Assembly: GCF_020708045.1 (NCBI RefSeq) | Contig: NZ_JAJFES010000005.1 | Span: 152,538 to 216,537 of the forward strand | Direction of reading: 5' to 3' | Source: Massilia sp. IC2-278 | GTDB lineage: Bacteria; Pseudomonadota; Gammaproteobacteria; Burkholderiales; Burkholderiaceae_D | DNA length: 64,000 nucleotides | Shown: positions 16,763 to 25,946 of the stretch, in pieces | Position numbering within the stretch: position 1 is the stretch's first letter | Layout of the letters: the number at the start of each line of letters is the position of its first letter | Position numbers and translations under genes: made by a program | The notes under the pieces: model-generated | Seen by the model: the letters and a program-made list of their open reading frames with translations, nothing else | Databases searched by the model: none | What the model was told of the DNA's origin: nothing

Positions 16763-17143
16763 CTACTCCCCTGCCCGCGTGATCGCCCGGCGATCCCGCT
16801 TGGTCGGCCGTCCCTTGATGCTGCTGCCCGGCTCCGGGAACAGCCTGCGCGCTTCCGTATCGTTCTCGCGCCGGGTTATGCTGTCCTGCGTCTCGCTATA
16901 TAAAGTGCGCGCAATCGGCGCCCCGCCGCGCTTGTCGGAAATCCCGAGCACCGTCACTTCCCAACGGTCCGAGCCGTTGTCGATAAAAATCTTGTCGTTC
17001 AGCTTCACGGCGCGGGCCGGCTTCACCGGCTCGCCGCCGATACGCACCCTGCCACGCTCCACCGCATCGGCCGCCAGCGAGCGCGTCTTGAAGAAGCGCG
17101 CTGCCCACAGCCATTTGTCGATGCGTACACTATCGTTTTCCAT
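16763..17143 (-). CDS. hslR: Hsp15-like RNA-binding S4-domain protein
   Basis: 126 residues. The N-terminal S4 domain is clear (VRIDKWLWAARFFKTRSLA, then VERGRVRIGGEPVKPAR), followed by a basic C-terminal tail (GRPTKRDRRAITRAGE). This matches Hsp15, which rescues stalled 50S subunits carrying peptidyl-tRNA. It follows the cardiolipin synthase gene on the same strand with a 72-base gap. Confidence 0.9.
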   Translation of the reverse strand: MENDSVRIDKWLWAARFFKTRSLAADAVERGRVRIGGEPVKPARAVKLNDKIFIDNGSDRWEVTVLGISDKRGGAPIARTLYSETQDSITRRENDTEARRLFPEPGSSIKGRPTKRDRRAITRAGE

Positions 17144-17215
17144 TGCTTGTCCTCTTCTGGTTCAAGCACCCCATATGCTGGCGAGGAGCGGTTTTTTCGA
17201 CCCCTTTCGGCCAAA

Positions 17216-18376
17216 TCAGGCATAGCCGATGGCAAAAATCCGCATCGCAAATTTATAGGCCAGGTAAGCCGTCCCATACAGCGCCCGGCGCACCCAGCCG
17301 AAGCCGGCAAATTCCTCCAGGTGCACCGGCACCCCATCGGCCACGCCGCGCAGGATGTGCGCCTGCACCGCACGCGCAAAGCCGGCGTCGCGCACCACGA
17401 TGTTCGCTTCCTGGTTCACGAACAGCGACAGGCCGTCGCAATTGCTCGACCCCACCGTGGCCCAGTCGTCGTCGACCACGGCGATCTTCGCATGCAGCTG
17501 CGTCTTGCGGTATTCCACCACCTTGATACCGGCCGCCAGCAGCTTCGGATAGAAGGAACGCGCCACCGCGTCCTGCATCTTGAATTCGCCCACGCCGATC
17601 AACAGCGTGACCTCGACGCCGCGGGCGGCCGCATGTGCCAATGCCTCGCGGAACTTGCGCCCCGGTGCGAAATAGGGATTGGCCAGCAGCACGCATTTGC
17701 GCGCCTGGCCGATTGCCTGCAGATAGGCACGCTGGATGGTGCGGCGATTGCGCAGGTTGTCGCGCACCACGAAGGCGGCGCGCATCGGCTTTGCGCCCTC
17801 GGTCGGCGGCTGGCGCCGCATCTCGCGGAACAGGCCGATGCGGCGGATCAGCGGCAGGTGGCCGGCGCGCGCCCACTGGGCCTGTGCTTCGAGGTGGATC
17901 TGCGCCAGCAGCGGCCCCTGCACCTGCACCGCGAAATCCCAGCGTGGTGCCGGCAAGGGGCGGTGCGGCTCGTAGTCGCACAGCATGTCGTCGTTGATGT
18001 TGATGCCGCCAATAAAGGCAATGCTGCGGTCGACCACCGTGATCTTGCGGTGGGTGCGCGTGACGCCGCGCTTGAACCAGGGATTGAACACGCGGTAATG
18101 CACGCCGGCCGCGGCAAAGGCTTCGGCGCGGCGGCAGCAGACGCGGTGGCCGGTGCCGAACCAGTCGACCAGCACCCGCACCTTGACCCCGCGTCTCGCG
18201 GCCCGGACCAGGGCGTCTTCGATGCCGCGCGCGACGGCGTCCTCGGCAAAGATATAGGTTTCGAACAGGACGTCGTGGCGCGCGGCATCGATGGCGGCGA
18301 TCATCGCCGGAAACAGCTGGAGGCCGGTTTCGAGCAGGGTGATGTCGTTGTTCGCTACATAGCTGACCGGGCGCAT
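17216..18376 (-). CDS. clsB: Cardiolipin synthase, ClsB-type phospholipase D family
   Basis: 386 residues with two HxKxxxxD motifs: H109/K111/D116 in HRKITVVD and H295/K297/D302 in HAKIAVVD. There are no N-terminal TM helices, which with the length fits ClsB rather than ClsA. Transfers phosphatidyl groups to make cardiolipin at the inner membrane. Starts three bases after the upstream EEP-family gene, a pairing like E. coli ybhP-clsB. Confidence 0.9.
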   Translation of the reverse strand: MRPVSYVANNDITLLETGLQLFPAMIAAIDAARHDVLFETYIFAEDAVARGIEDALVRAARRGVKVRVLVDWFGTGHRVCCRRAEAFAAAGVHYRVFNPWFKRGVTRTHRKITVVDRSIAFIGGININDDMLCDYEPHRPLPAPRWDFAVQVQGPLLAQIHLEAQAQWARAGHLPLIRRIGLFREMRRQPPTEGAKPMRAAFVVRDNLRNRRTIQRAYLQAIGQARKCVLLANPYFAPGRKFREALAHAAARGVEVTLLIGVGEFKMQDAVARSFYPKLLAAGIKVVEYRKTQLHAKIAVVDDDWATVGSSNCDGLSLFVNQEANIVVRDAGFARAVQAHILRGVADGVPVHLEEFAGFGWVRRALYGTAYLAYKFAMRIFAIGYA

Positions 18377-18379
18377 AGG

Positions 18380-19189
18380 CTAGGTGAGCTGGAGTTCCGC
18401 GACGATCGGTGCGTGGTCCGAGAGTTTGGCCCAGATCGGGCCGGCCATGACTTGCGCGTTATCGACCTTGAAGCCGCGCACGTAGATGCGGTCCAGGCGG
18501 AACCAGGGCAGCGCGGCCGGGAAGGTACGCGCCGGCGCCAGGCGCGGCTGGCGCCCTGCCCAGCTGCGAACCATGTCGCCCAGCGCGGACTTCGGCCCCA
18601 GCTCGTCGAATACTTCGGCCACGCCGAGGGCATTTCGCAGGCGGTCGCTCAGGGTATTGCGCCAGTCGTTGAAGTCGCCGGCAATGATCACCGGTTCGCC
18701 ATTCGACGATTGCTGCACCGCCTCGATCAATTGAACGGTCTGGCGCCCGCGGCCGCCTTCGAACAGGCCCAGGTGCACCACATAGCAGTGAATCCGCCCG
18801 GCCGGCGTTTCCAGCACGCAGTGCAGGATGCCGCGCTGTTCATAGGCGTGGTCGGACACGTCGTGGTTATGGCTGTTTTCAATCGGGAAACAGCTGAGCA
18901 GGGCATTGCCGTGGTGGCCGTGGTCGTAGACCGCGTTCATGCCGTAGGCCGAATGGTGGGATTCGCCGGCAAAGTATTCGTACTGCGCCGTTTCCGGCCA
19001 GATACGGTGCTCGCGCTTGTGGTTGGCATAGCGCGCCAGGTTGCGATCGTGCCTGCCCTGCACTTCTTGCAGGAAGACGATATCGGCGTGGAATTCAGCG
19101 ATGGCTTTCTTCAGTGCCAATACCCGGGGGGTACTACGCAGCGAGGAAACACCCTTATGAATATTATAGGTAGCGACACGAATCTTCAT
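18380..19189 (-). CDS. Endonuclease/exonuclease/phosphatase-family protein (YbhP-like)
   Basis: 269 residues of the EEP metallohydrolase fold. Catalytic motifs in order: ATYNIHKG near residue 6, FLQEVQ near 38 (metal-binding Glu), GDFNDW near 175, and SDHAPIVAEL at the C terminus with the general-base His. No signal peptide. Directly upstream of clsB, so the substrate may be a phospholipid head group or phosphodiester, but substrates in this superfamily cannot be predicted from motifs. Confidence 0.88.
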   Translation of the reverse strand: MKIRVATYNIHKGVSSLRSTPRVLALKKAIAEFHADIVFLQEVQGRHDRNLARYANHKREHRIWPETAQYEYFAGESHHSAYGMNAVYDHGHHGNALLSCFPIENSHNHDVSDHAYEQRGILHCVLETPAGRIHCYVVHLGLFEGGRGRQTVQLIEAVQQSSNGEPVIIAGDFNDWRNTLSDRLRNALGVAEVFDELGPKSALGDMVRSWAGRQPRLAPARTFPAALPWFRLDRIYVRGFKVDNAQVMAGPIWAKLSDHAPIVAELQLT

Positions 19190-19285
19190 GGGAACATTCT
19201 ACCCCCATCAGTCCGTGACATTTTGGAACGACTTCCAATCGTGCGGCATGGCGCCGCGGTACTGCAAAAAACTTGTCTTGCGGGT

Positions 19286-19313
19286 GCGGGGTGAGCCCAA
19301 GGCTGCACCCCGC
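19286..19313 (-). terminator. Probable terminator of the small gene at 19321-19524
   Basis: On the minus strand an 8-bp stem (GCGGGGTG/CACCCCGC) encloses a further short AGCC/GGCT stem. A T6 run follows about a dozen bases later, longer than usual for an intrinsic terminator. Confidence 0.5.
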
Positions 19314-19320
19314 GATGCGA

Positions 19321-19524
19321 TCAATCGAACACGGGAGCTGCTTCCCAATCGGTGCGCAGGGCAGCGTTGCGCGGTGCTGCCAGATGCTCCGCCTCGTCCA
19401 GAGGCACGGCAATCAGGCGCGGGCCGCTCAGGCGCAAGCCACACTCGAGGTCGATGTAAAAGCATTCATCGTCCACGCTCAGGGCTTTCACCTTTTCCTC
19501 GTGCTTCGGTTGGAATTGATCCAT
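19321..19524 (-). CDS. Small hypothetical protein
   Basis: 67 residues, acidic and soluble, with no signal peptide or TM segment. I trust it as a gene because GGAGGAAAG ends just before ATG, codon usage is ordinary and a hairpin follows the stop. The segment DECFYIDLECGLRLSGPRL suggests a compact beta fold. I recognise no family. Confidence 0.6.
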   Translation of the reverse strand: MDQFQPKHEEKVKALSVDDECFYIDLECGLRLSGPRLIAVPLDEAEHLAAPRNAALRTDWEAAPVFD

Positions 19525-20033
19525 TCTTTCCTCCAGAATCCGTTGGTTGGACTATGTTGCAATTATTAAATTTCGCTGGATGCGAATTGCTGACAATATT
19601 CGACCGATTTCTGATTGTCAACCGCAGATTCTACTGTGCGCCAGTTCACATAACGAATTTCCTGTGGGCATTTTTCCCATAGGAACTAATTTCATTGAGT
19701 TAATAGCAAAGTTTCTTCCTAATCATTTTTTGACGCACGATGCATATTGCAGGGCGGATGACACAATTTGCGTTCACGTTTGAAGATGACGAACGAACTT
19801 TCGCTTAGTAACTTTTACCAAGAGTTAAACGGAGGAATTGAAGTATTCTGGACAGCAAAAAAAATCGTCCTTCAAAGCAATTTGGCTATCAAATTGCTGT
19901 TGTATTGACGCTTAGCGAAATAAATTTCTTGACTTGTTTTGCAAGCAGTGCAGAAACGGCAAGACGGGAAAGGGGCGCCGACAATCGGGATGTCCGTCGC
20001 CAACCGGTGACCTCATCATGAGAGAAAAATGCG
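19525..20033. other. AT-rich intergenic region without a convincing gene
   Basis: About 500 bases lie between the small gene at 19321 and ssuB. G+C is well below the surroundings (28 of 60 in 19621-19680). The longest frames have neither a ribosome-binding site nor plausible protein character. It must hold the promoter of the 19524 gene and the 3' end of the ssu operon, but I see no clear terminator. It may be a remnant of transferred DNA. Confidence 0.5.
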
Positions 20034-20807
20034 TCAGCGTTCGCCGAGTACACAGCCGAGCAGCTGACGCTCCAAAGCCGCGAACGCCGCACTGCCGCGC
20101 TCGCGAGGGCGCGGCAAGCTCACCGCAACGTCGTGGGCGATGCGGCCGCCATCGATCACCAGCACGCGGTCGGCCAGGGCCAGGGCTTCCTGCACGTCGT
20201 GGGTGACGAGCACGGCGGTAAAACCCTGGCGCAGCCACAGGCTTTCGATCAGGCGCTGCATCTCGATGCGGGTCAGCGCGTCGAGGGCGCCGAGCGGTTC
20301 GTCGAGCAACAGCAGTTGCGGCGCATGCACCAGGGCGCGCGCCAGGGCCACGCGCTGGCGCTGCCCGCCGGACAGCACGGCCGGCCACTCCTGCGCCCGC
20401 TCGGCCAGACCAACGGTGGCCAGGGCATCGCGGGCGCGGCCTGCGCCATCTTTCAGGCCCAGGGCGACATTGTCGAGCACGCTCTTCCAGGGCAGCAGGC
20501 GGGCTTCCTGGAACATCAGCCGGGTGCCGCCCTCGCCCTTCCCCCCATTCGTATCGGCTTCGACGGCGAGGCTGCCATCGTCGAGTTGCTCGAGTCCGGC
20601 GATCAGGCGCAGCAGCGTGCTCTTGCCGCAGCCGCTGCGGCCGATCACGGCCACCGCTTCGCCGGGTGCGATGTGCAGGTCGATATCGTCCAGCACGGTG
20701 CGCTCGCCGTAGCGCTTGGTGAGTGCGCGTGCATGGACCTCAGCGCCGCGACTGCCGGATGCGGCCGTGGAGCCGGCGCGGCGGGTTTCTTCCTGGGTAA
20801 TCTGCAT
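20034..20807 (-). CDS. ssuB: Aliphatic sulfonate ABC transporter ATPase SsuB
   Basis: 257 residues with Walker [10 protein letters not shown] near 55, a Q-loop ([10 protein letters not shown]), signature LSGGQRQR, Walker [13 protein letters not shown] and a switch His (VLVTHD). [12 protein letters not shown]-like text is typical of SsuB/TauB importers. It energises SsuC and closes the ssuEADCB operon, 22 bases after ssuC. The first ~22 residues are an unstructured extension. Confidence 0.92.
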   Translation of the reverse strand: MQITQEETRRAGSTAASGSRGAEVHARALTKRYGERTVLDDIDLHIAPGEAVAVIGRSGCGKSTLLRLIAGLEQLDDGSLAVEADTNGGKGEGGTRLMFQEARLLPWKSVLDNVALGLKDGAGRARDALATVGLAERAQEWPAVLSGGQRQRVALARALVHAPQLLLLDEPLGALDALTRIEMQRLIESLWLRQGFTAVLVTHDVQEALALADRVLVIDGGRIAHDVAVSLPRPRERGSAAFAALERQLLGCVLGER

Positions 20808-20829
20808 AAGACCTCGTGATCGACAATGG

Positions 20830-21780
20830 CTAGCGGTAAGCCGGATTCCAGCGCAGGAAAGTGCGCTCCAGTGTGCGCGCCGCCAGGTCGGCCAGCTTGC
20901 CGAGCAGCGCGTATAGCAGGATGCCGACCAGCACCACGTCGGTTTGCAGGAACTCGCGCGCGTTCATCGTCATGTAGCCGATGCCGGACTGCGCCGAGAT
21001 CGTCTCGGCCACGATCAGCAGCACCCAGACCAGGCCCAGCGAAAAGCGCACGCCCACCAGGATCGAGGGCAAGGCGGCCGGCAGGATCACGTCGCGGTGC
21101 AGGGCCCAGCCGGACAAGCCATAGCTGCGCGCCATTTCGATCAGGCCCCCGTCGGCCGAGCGGATGCCGTGGAAGGTGTTCAGGTAGACCGGAAAGAACA
21201 CGCCCACCGCCAGCAGGAACAGTTTCGCCGTCTCGTCGATGCCGAACCACAGGATCACCAGCGGGATCAGCGCCAGCGCCGGGATGTTGCGGATCATCTG
21301 CAAGGTCGTGTCGAGCAGGGTCTCGGCGCGGCGCGAACTGCCGTTGAGCAGGCCCAGCAGCAGCCCGAGGCCGGCGCCGATGCCGAAGCCCAGCGCCGCG
21401 CGCCACAGACTGGTGCGCAGGTGCGACCACAGTTCGCCGGATTCGGCCAGCGACCAGAAGGCGGTGAGCACCTGCCAGGGTTCGGGCAGGATGCGGCTGG
21501 AGAGCCAGCCGGCGTGGGCAGCCACCTGCCAGAAGGCCACCAGGGCCACGGGCAAGGCCCAGGGTGCGAGCGCCGCCAGTACCTTGCGCTGGCGGCCGGC
21601 TGGCGTCCTGGCCGGCGCGCCGGCTGCCGCACTGCCTGGCGAGGGCCCGGACACTGCGGCGCTCGCCCCCGCACCCGGCCTGCGCGCCACCGGCGCCGTG
21701 CGTGCAGGCGCCGCAGGTTCGGCGCGCCCGCTGTCGGACGCGCCCGCCGCACTCGCCCGCAAGGCCTCGAACGAAGCCAT
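20830..21780 (-). CDS. ssuC: Aliphatic sulfonate ABC transporter permease SsuC
   Basis: 316 residues. The core (about 70-316) has six hydrophobic segments and the EAA-like loop ([21 protein letters not shown]) that contacts SsuB, and [21 protein letters not shown] is diagnostic of the SsuC/TauC family. The first ~65 residues are a Pro/Ala/Gly-rich cytoplasmic extension that family members usually lack; a later start would have to lie near residue 65, but there is no Met there. Its start directly abuts the ssuD stop. Confidence 0.92.
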   Translation of the reverse strand: MASFEALRASAAGASDSGRAEPAAPARTAPVARRPGAGASAAVSGPSPGSAAAGAPARTPAGRQRKVLAALAPWALPVALVAFWQVAAHAGWLSSRILPEPWQVLTAFWSLAESGELWSHLRTSLWRAALGFGIGAGLGLLLGLLNGSSRRAETLLDTTLQMIRNIPALALIPLVILWFGIDETAKLFLLAVGVFFPVYLNTFHGIRSADGGLIEMARSYGLSGWALHRDVILPAALPSILVGVRFSLGLVWVLLIVAETISAQSGIGYMTMNAREFLQTDVVLVGILLYALLGKLADLAARTLERTFLRWNPAYR

Positions 21781-22938
21781 TTACGCCGCCTTTTTCTTCG
21801 GCACGATATCGCTGGCCATCATCTCGCCAAAGGGTCCGGTCAGCGACTGCTCGCCGCCTTCTTTCCCCTTGCCGAGCAGCGGGAACACCAGTTCGGCAAA
21901 GCGGTACGACTCTTCTAGGTGCGGATAGCCCGACAGGATGAAGGTCTCGATGCCGAGGCCCTGGTACTCGCGCATGCGCGCCGCCACGGTTTCCGGGTCG
22001 CCCACCAGGGCGGTGCCGGCGCCGCCGCGCACCAGGCCAACGCCGGCCCACAAATTCGGCGACACCTCCAATTTATCGCGCCGGCCGCCGTGCAGGGCCG
22101 CCATGCGCTGCTGGCCGACCGAATCCATCTTGGCAAATGCGGCTTGCGCCTTGGCGATGATGTCGTCGTCCAGGTGACTGATCAGCTCATCGGCGGCGCG
22201 CCAGGCTTCCTCGTTCGTTTCGCGCACGATCACGTGCAGGCGGATGCCGAACTTCACGGTGCGGCCACGTTTGGCGGCGCGGGCGCGAATGTCGTCCAGC
22301 TTCTGCGCCACGGCTGCCGGCGGCTCGCCCCAGGTGAGATACACGTCCATCTGCTCGGCCGCCAGCTCGTGCGCCGGCTCCGAGGAGCCGCCGAAGTAGA
22401 GCGGCGGATGCGGCTTCTGGATCGGCGGATACAGGGTCTTGGCGCCCTTCACCTGGATATGCTTGCCTTCGAAATCGTAGCCGGCCGCCCCGCCCTCGCC
22501 GGCCAGGCTGGCGCGCCAGACGCGGATGAATTCGTCCGAGATTTCATAGCGCTTGGCGTGGTCGGCAAACAGGCCGTCGGCTTCCAGCTCGCCCTGGTCG
22601 CCGCCGGTCACCACGTTGATGAGCAAGCGTCCGTTCGACAGGCGGTCGAAGGTGGCGGCCTGGCGCACGGCCAGGCCCGGCGTCGACAGGCCGGGACGGA
22701 TCGCGACCAGGAATTTCAGGCGCTTGGTGGCGCCGATCAGCGAGGCCGCCGAAATCCACGGGTCTTCGCAGGAGCGGCCGGTCGGCAGCAGCACGCCCTC
22801 GTAGCCGAGGGTGTCGGCGGCAACGGCGATCTGGCGCAGGTAGTCGGCATCGACCGTGCGCGCGCCTTTCGTGGTGCCGAGGTAGCGGCTGTCGCCGTGG
22901 GTGGGGAGGAACCAGAAGACGTTCGGAGAGGTGGACAT
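21781..22938 (-). CDS. ssuD: FMNH2-dependent alkanesulfonate monooxygenase SsuD
   Basis: 385 residues of the bacterial luciferase-like TIM barrel, close to the E. coli enzyme length. It begins [16 protein letters not shown] and contains [16 protein letters not shown] and [15 protein letters not shown], which match SsuD well. It uses FMNH2 from SsuE and O2 to release sulfite from alkanesulfonates. Lies between ssuA (9-base gap) and ssuC (no gap). Confidence 0.94.
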   Translation of the reverse strand: MSTSPNVFWFLPTHGDSRYLGTTKGARTVDADYLRQIAVAADTLGYEGVLLPTGRSCEDPWISAASLIGATKRLKFLVAIRPGLSTPGLAVRQAATFDRLSNGRLLINVVTGGDQGELEADGLFADHAKRYEISDEFIRVWRASLAGEGGAAGYDFEGKHIQVKGAKTLYPPIQKPHPPLYFGGSSEPAHELAAEQMDVYLTWGEPPAAVAQKLDDIRARAAKRGRTVKFGIRLHVIVRETNEEAWRAADELISHLDDDIIAKAQAAFAKMDSVGQQRMAALHGGRRDKLEVSPNLWAGVGLVRGGAGTALVGDPETVAARMREYQGLGIETFILSGYPHLEESYRFAELVFPLLGKGKEGGEQSLTGPFGEMMASDIVPKKKAA

Positions 22939-22947
22939 GGTGTTTCC

Positions 22948-23922
22948 TTAGAGTGAAGAGACCAGCGCGTCTTTTACGACGATCGGTTTCGGAATCAGTT
23001 TCAGGGCGTGGAAGGCGTCGGCGATGCGCTGCTGTTCGCGCACGACCTCAAGCGACATCGGCTTCACGCCATAGGCGTAGCGGCTGGCGGCCAGGTCGAC
23101 CACGTTCTTCGGCAGGCCGGTCTGGGCCGTGAGGATGGTCGACACCTCGCCGGGATTGGCCTTGCCCCATTCGTCGACCTTGGCGATCTCCTCGAGCAGG
23201 ATGCGGTTCAGGTTCGCGTGCTGTTCGGCGAAGCTGCGCGCGGCCAGATAAAACTGGTGGTTCGACACCAGGTTGCGGCCATCGGCCAGTACGCGTGCGC
23301 CGAGCTGCTGTTCGGCGGCGGCCAGGAAGGGGTCCCAGATCACCCAGGCGTCGACGCTGCCGCGCTCGAAGGCGGCGCGTGCATCGGCCGGCGGCAAATA
23401 AATCGGCTGGATCGCGCTGTAGGGAATGCCGGCCTTTTCCAGTGCCCTTACCAGCAGGAAGTGCACGTTCGAGCCCTTGTTCAGGGCGATCTTCTTGCCG
23501 CGTAAATCGGCCAGCGTGCGCAGGGTGGACGTCTTCGGCACCACGATGGCTTCGCTGCCCGGCGACGCCGGCTCATGACCCACGTAGACCAGGCGCGCAC
23601 CGGCGGCCTGGGCAAAGATCGGCGGCGCCTCGCCGACGGTACCGAAATCGATGCTGCCGACGTTCAGGCCTTCGAGCAGCACGGGGCCGGCCGGGAACTC
23701 GGTCCATTTCACGGCGATCTTTTGCGGGGCCAAACGCGCTTCCAGCGTGCCGCGCCCTTTCAGCAGGGTCAGGGTGCCGTACTTCTGGTAACCGATGCGG
23801 ATTTCCTTCGGCGCCTGGGCGATGGCGGGCAGGTGCAGGCCGGCGGCGATGCCGGTGGCGCCGGCGGCAAGCAGGCCGAGGGCGCGGCGGCGCGCTGGCC
23901 GCAGGGTGAAGTCAGGATGCAT
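22948..23922 (-). CDS. ssuA: Sulfonate ABC transporter substrate-binding protein SsuA
   Basis: 324 residues, periplasmic. The N terminus (ARRRALGLLAAGATGIAAGLH) resembles a Sec or Tat-like signal ending in AIAQA. The NMT1/SsuA fold is recognisable by IRIGYQKYGTLTLLKGRGTL and NKGSNVHFLLVRALEKAG. It delivers aliphatic sulfonates to SsuBC. Lies 22 bases after ssuE and 9 before ssuD. Confidence 0.92.
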   Translation of the reverse strand: MHPDFTLRPARRRALGLLAAGATGIAAGLHLPAIAQAPKEIRIGYQKYGTLTLLKGRGTLEARLAPQKIAVKWTEFPAGPVLLEGLNVGSIDFGTVGEAPPIFAQAAGARLVYVGHEPASPGSEAIVVPKTSTLRTLADLRGKKIALNKGSNVHFLLVRALEKAGIPYSAIQPIYLPPADARAAFERGSVDAWVIWDPFLAAAEQQLGARVLADGRNLVSNHQFYLAARSFAEQHANLNRILLEEIAKVDEWGKANPGEVSTILTAQTGLPKNVVDLAASRYAYGVKPMSLEVVREQQRIADAFHALKLIPKPIVVKDALVSSL

Positions 23923-23944
23923 GGGGACTTTCCGGGATGAGAAA

Positions 23945-24532
23945 TCAGGCGGGGACCGCGTGCAGGTCCTTGGCGGAGGCAGGCTCGCTGACCGGGCGCG
24001 GCGCCACCAGGCGCAGCTCCGAGACCAGCTGTTCGACGCCTTGCGCCACGCGCACCGCGATCGGCGCGGCCAGCGTCAAGCCACCCTCGGCGCTGCGGCC
24101 CAGCTGGTCGGAAGTCGCATAGATGCTGGGCAGGATGAAGCGCGCCGACATCGAGGCCAGCACCGGGCGCAGCGCGTAATCGAGCGCCAGCATGTGCGAC
24201 TGGCTGCCGCCGGTGGCCAGCGGCAGCACCAGCTTGCCGGCCAGGCCATCTTGCGGCAGCAGGTCGAGAAAGGCTTTCAGCAGGCCGCTGTAGGCCGCCT
24301 TGTAGACCGGCGTGGCGACGACGATGGCGTCGGCCTGGCGCACCCCGGCCAGGGCGCGGGCGACCGAGGCTTCGTCGGCGTCGAGCGAGAGCAGCGCGCT
24401 GGCGGACAAATCGCGCACTTCGATGCGGCTCACACGCTGGCCATGCAGGGCCAGGCGCTCGCCGATGTGCTGCAGCAGGCGTGAAGACGAAGAGTGCGGC
24501 GCGGGGCTGCCGCCAAGCAGGATGACGCTCAT
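23945..24532 (-). CDS. ssuE: NADPH-dependent FMN reductase SsuE
   Basis: 195 residues of the flavodoxin-like fold: VILLGGSPAPHSSSSRLL binds FMN phosphate, and ADAIVVATPVYKAAYSGLLK is the family signature. It supplies FMNH2 to SsuD and probably to the other flavin monooxygenases nearby. ATG at 24532 gives the normal family length; upstream ATGs at 24547 and 24607 stay in frame but add no family sequence. First gene of ssuEADCB. The C-terminal tail (PRPVSEPASAKDLHAVPA) is slightly longer than usual. Confidence 0.92.
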   Translation of the reverse strand: MSVILLGGSPAPHSSSSRLLQHIGERLALHGQRVSRIEVRDLSASALLSLDADEASVARALAGVRQADAIVVATPVYKAAYSGLLKAFLDLLPQDGLAGKLVLPLATGGSQSHMLALDYALRPVLASMSARFILPSIYATSDQLGRSAEGGLTLAAPIAVRVAQGVEQLVSELRLVAPRPVSEPASAKDLHAVPA

Positions 24533-24547
24533 GGTGTGTCCATTCAT

Positions 24548-24613
24548 ATAAGGATGACCACAGACTAGGGCCGCGCGGCTTGCATGAAAACTAATCATTT
24601 CGCACATCCTTAT
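24548..24613. promoter_or_regulatory. Divergent ssuE / sfnB-like regulatory region with inverted repeat
   Basis: A 9-bp inverted repeat (ATAAGGATG at 24548-24556, CATCCTTAT at 24605-24613) lies in the 190-bp gap between ssuE and the SfnB-like gene. Such regions of sulfur-starvation genes are normally bound by the LysR regulators CysB or Cbl. The repeat is observed; the binding protein is inference. Confidence 0.35.
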
Positions 24614-24722
24614 GCGCCCGCCGTTTTAAGGTTTTGCGCATATCGATGACCAAATTTCTTCGTTCACGCGGCCGCAAACCCGGTGCAATACTGGTTGCCA
24701 CCTTCTCATCTGGACCCGCACC

Positions 24723-25928
24723 ATGTCTCCTTCCGCCCAACCGCTGCGCGCCGTGGAACCCAGCGCCTTCCCCGATCCGCTGGCCCTGGCCGAGCGCCTG
24801 GCCGAGCAATTCGCCGCCACCGCCGTCGAGCGCGATGTGGCCGGCGGCCATGCGGCGCACGAGCGTGAACTGATCCGCGAAAGCGGCCTGCTGACGCTGT
24901 CGATTCCGCGCGAATTCGGCGGCCAGGGCGCGCGCTGGGAAACCGTGCAGGCCGTGATCCGCACGCTGGCGCGGGCCGACAGCGCGCTGGCCCACCTGTT
25001 CGGCTTCCATCACCTGCAGCTGGCCGGCATCCGCCTGTACGGCACGCCGGTCCAGCAGCGCAACCTGCTCACGGCCACCGTCGAACAGCGCCTGTTCTGG
25101 GGCAATGCCCTGAACCCGCTCGACAGGCGCACCCGCGCCCAGGCCATCCCCGGCGGCTTCATGCTCGACGGGATCAAGAGCTTTTCGTCCGGCTCGGTGG
25201 GCTCGGACTGGCTCACGCTCTCGGCCTGGGACGAAGCCGCGAACGCACCGCTGATCGCGGTGCTGCCGACGGCGCAACCGGGAATCCGCGTGGAAGCCGA
25301 CTGGGACGCTTTTGGACAGCGCCAGACCGATAGCGGCAACGTCCATTTCGATAAAGTCTATTTGCCGGCGGCGCTGGTGCTGCAGGCGCCGGGCCAGGCG
25401 CCCACCGCGCAGTCGACGCTGCGCTCGCAGGTGGCCCAGCTGATCATGACCAATTTGTACCTCGGCATCGCCATCGGCGCCTTCGAGGCCGCGCGCGACT
25501 ACACGCTGGAACAGGCGCGGCCCTGGTTCGCCTCCGGCGTGAGCGACGCCAGCCACGACCCGTTCACCCAGCACCGCTATGGCGACTACTGGCTCAAGCT
25601 GCGCCCGGCCAACGTGCTGGCCGACGGGGCCGCGCGCCTGCTCGACGCCGCCTTCGACAAGGGTGCGGACGTCACGGCCCAGGAACGCGGCGAGGTGGCG
25701 GTGGCCGTGGCCGAAGCCAAGGTGCTGTCGCACCGCGCCGCCATCGATATTTCCAGCGGCATGTTCGAACTGCTGGGGGCACGCTCGACCTCCGGACGAT
25801 TCGGCTTCGACCGCTACTGGCGCAACGCCCGCGTGCACACCCTGCACGACCCGGTCGACTACAAGCTGCGCGACCTGGGGCGTTATGCGCTCGAAGGCCG
25901 CCTGCCCGAGCCGACGGCCTATTCGTGA
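24723..25928 (+). CDS. SfnB-type sulfur-acquisition oxidoreductase (acyl-CoA dehydrogenase fold)
   Basis: 401 residues related to SfnB/DszC, flavin-dependent enzymes with the acyl-CoA dehydrogenase fold. Visible are SIPREFGGQGARWETVQAV near 60-78, FWGNALNPLD, and the C-terminal RYWRNARVHTLHDPVDYK that replaces the acyl-CoA catalytic region. Such proteins act on dimethyl sulfone, thiophene or related sulfur compounds using reduced flavin. First gene of the plus-strand sulfur operon, divergent from ssuE, which could supply FMNH2. Substrate unknown. Confidence 0.85.
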   Translation: MSPSAQPLRAVEPSAFPDPLALAERLAEQFAATAVERDVAGGHAAHERELIRESGLLTLSIPREFGGQGARWETVQAVIRTLARADSALAHLFGFHHLQLAGIRLYGTPVQQRNLLTATVEQRLFWGNALNPLDRRTRAQAIPGGFMLDGIKSFSSGSVGSDWLTLSAWDEAANAPLIAVLPTAQPGIRVEADWDAFGQRQTDSGNVHFDKVYLPAALVLQAPGQAPTAQSTLRSQVAQLIMTNLYLGIAIGAFEAARDYTLEQARPWFASGVSDASHDPFTQHRYGDYWLKLRPANVLADGAARLLDAAFDKGADVTAQERGEVAVAVAEAKVLSHRAAIDISSGMFELLGARSTSGRFGFDRYWRNARVHTLHDPVDYKLRDLGRYALEGRLPEPTAYS

Positions 25929-25946
25929 ACCGAGCCTGATACCGCC

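Noticed and set aside
19547-19783. A 78-codon frame in the AT-rich gap before ssuB
   Set aside because: No ribosome-binding site, odd composition and no family resemblance.
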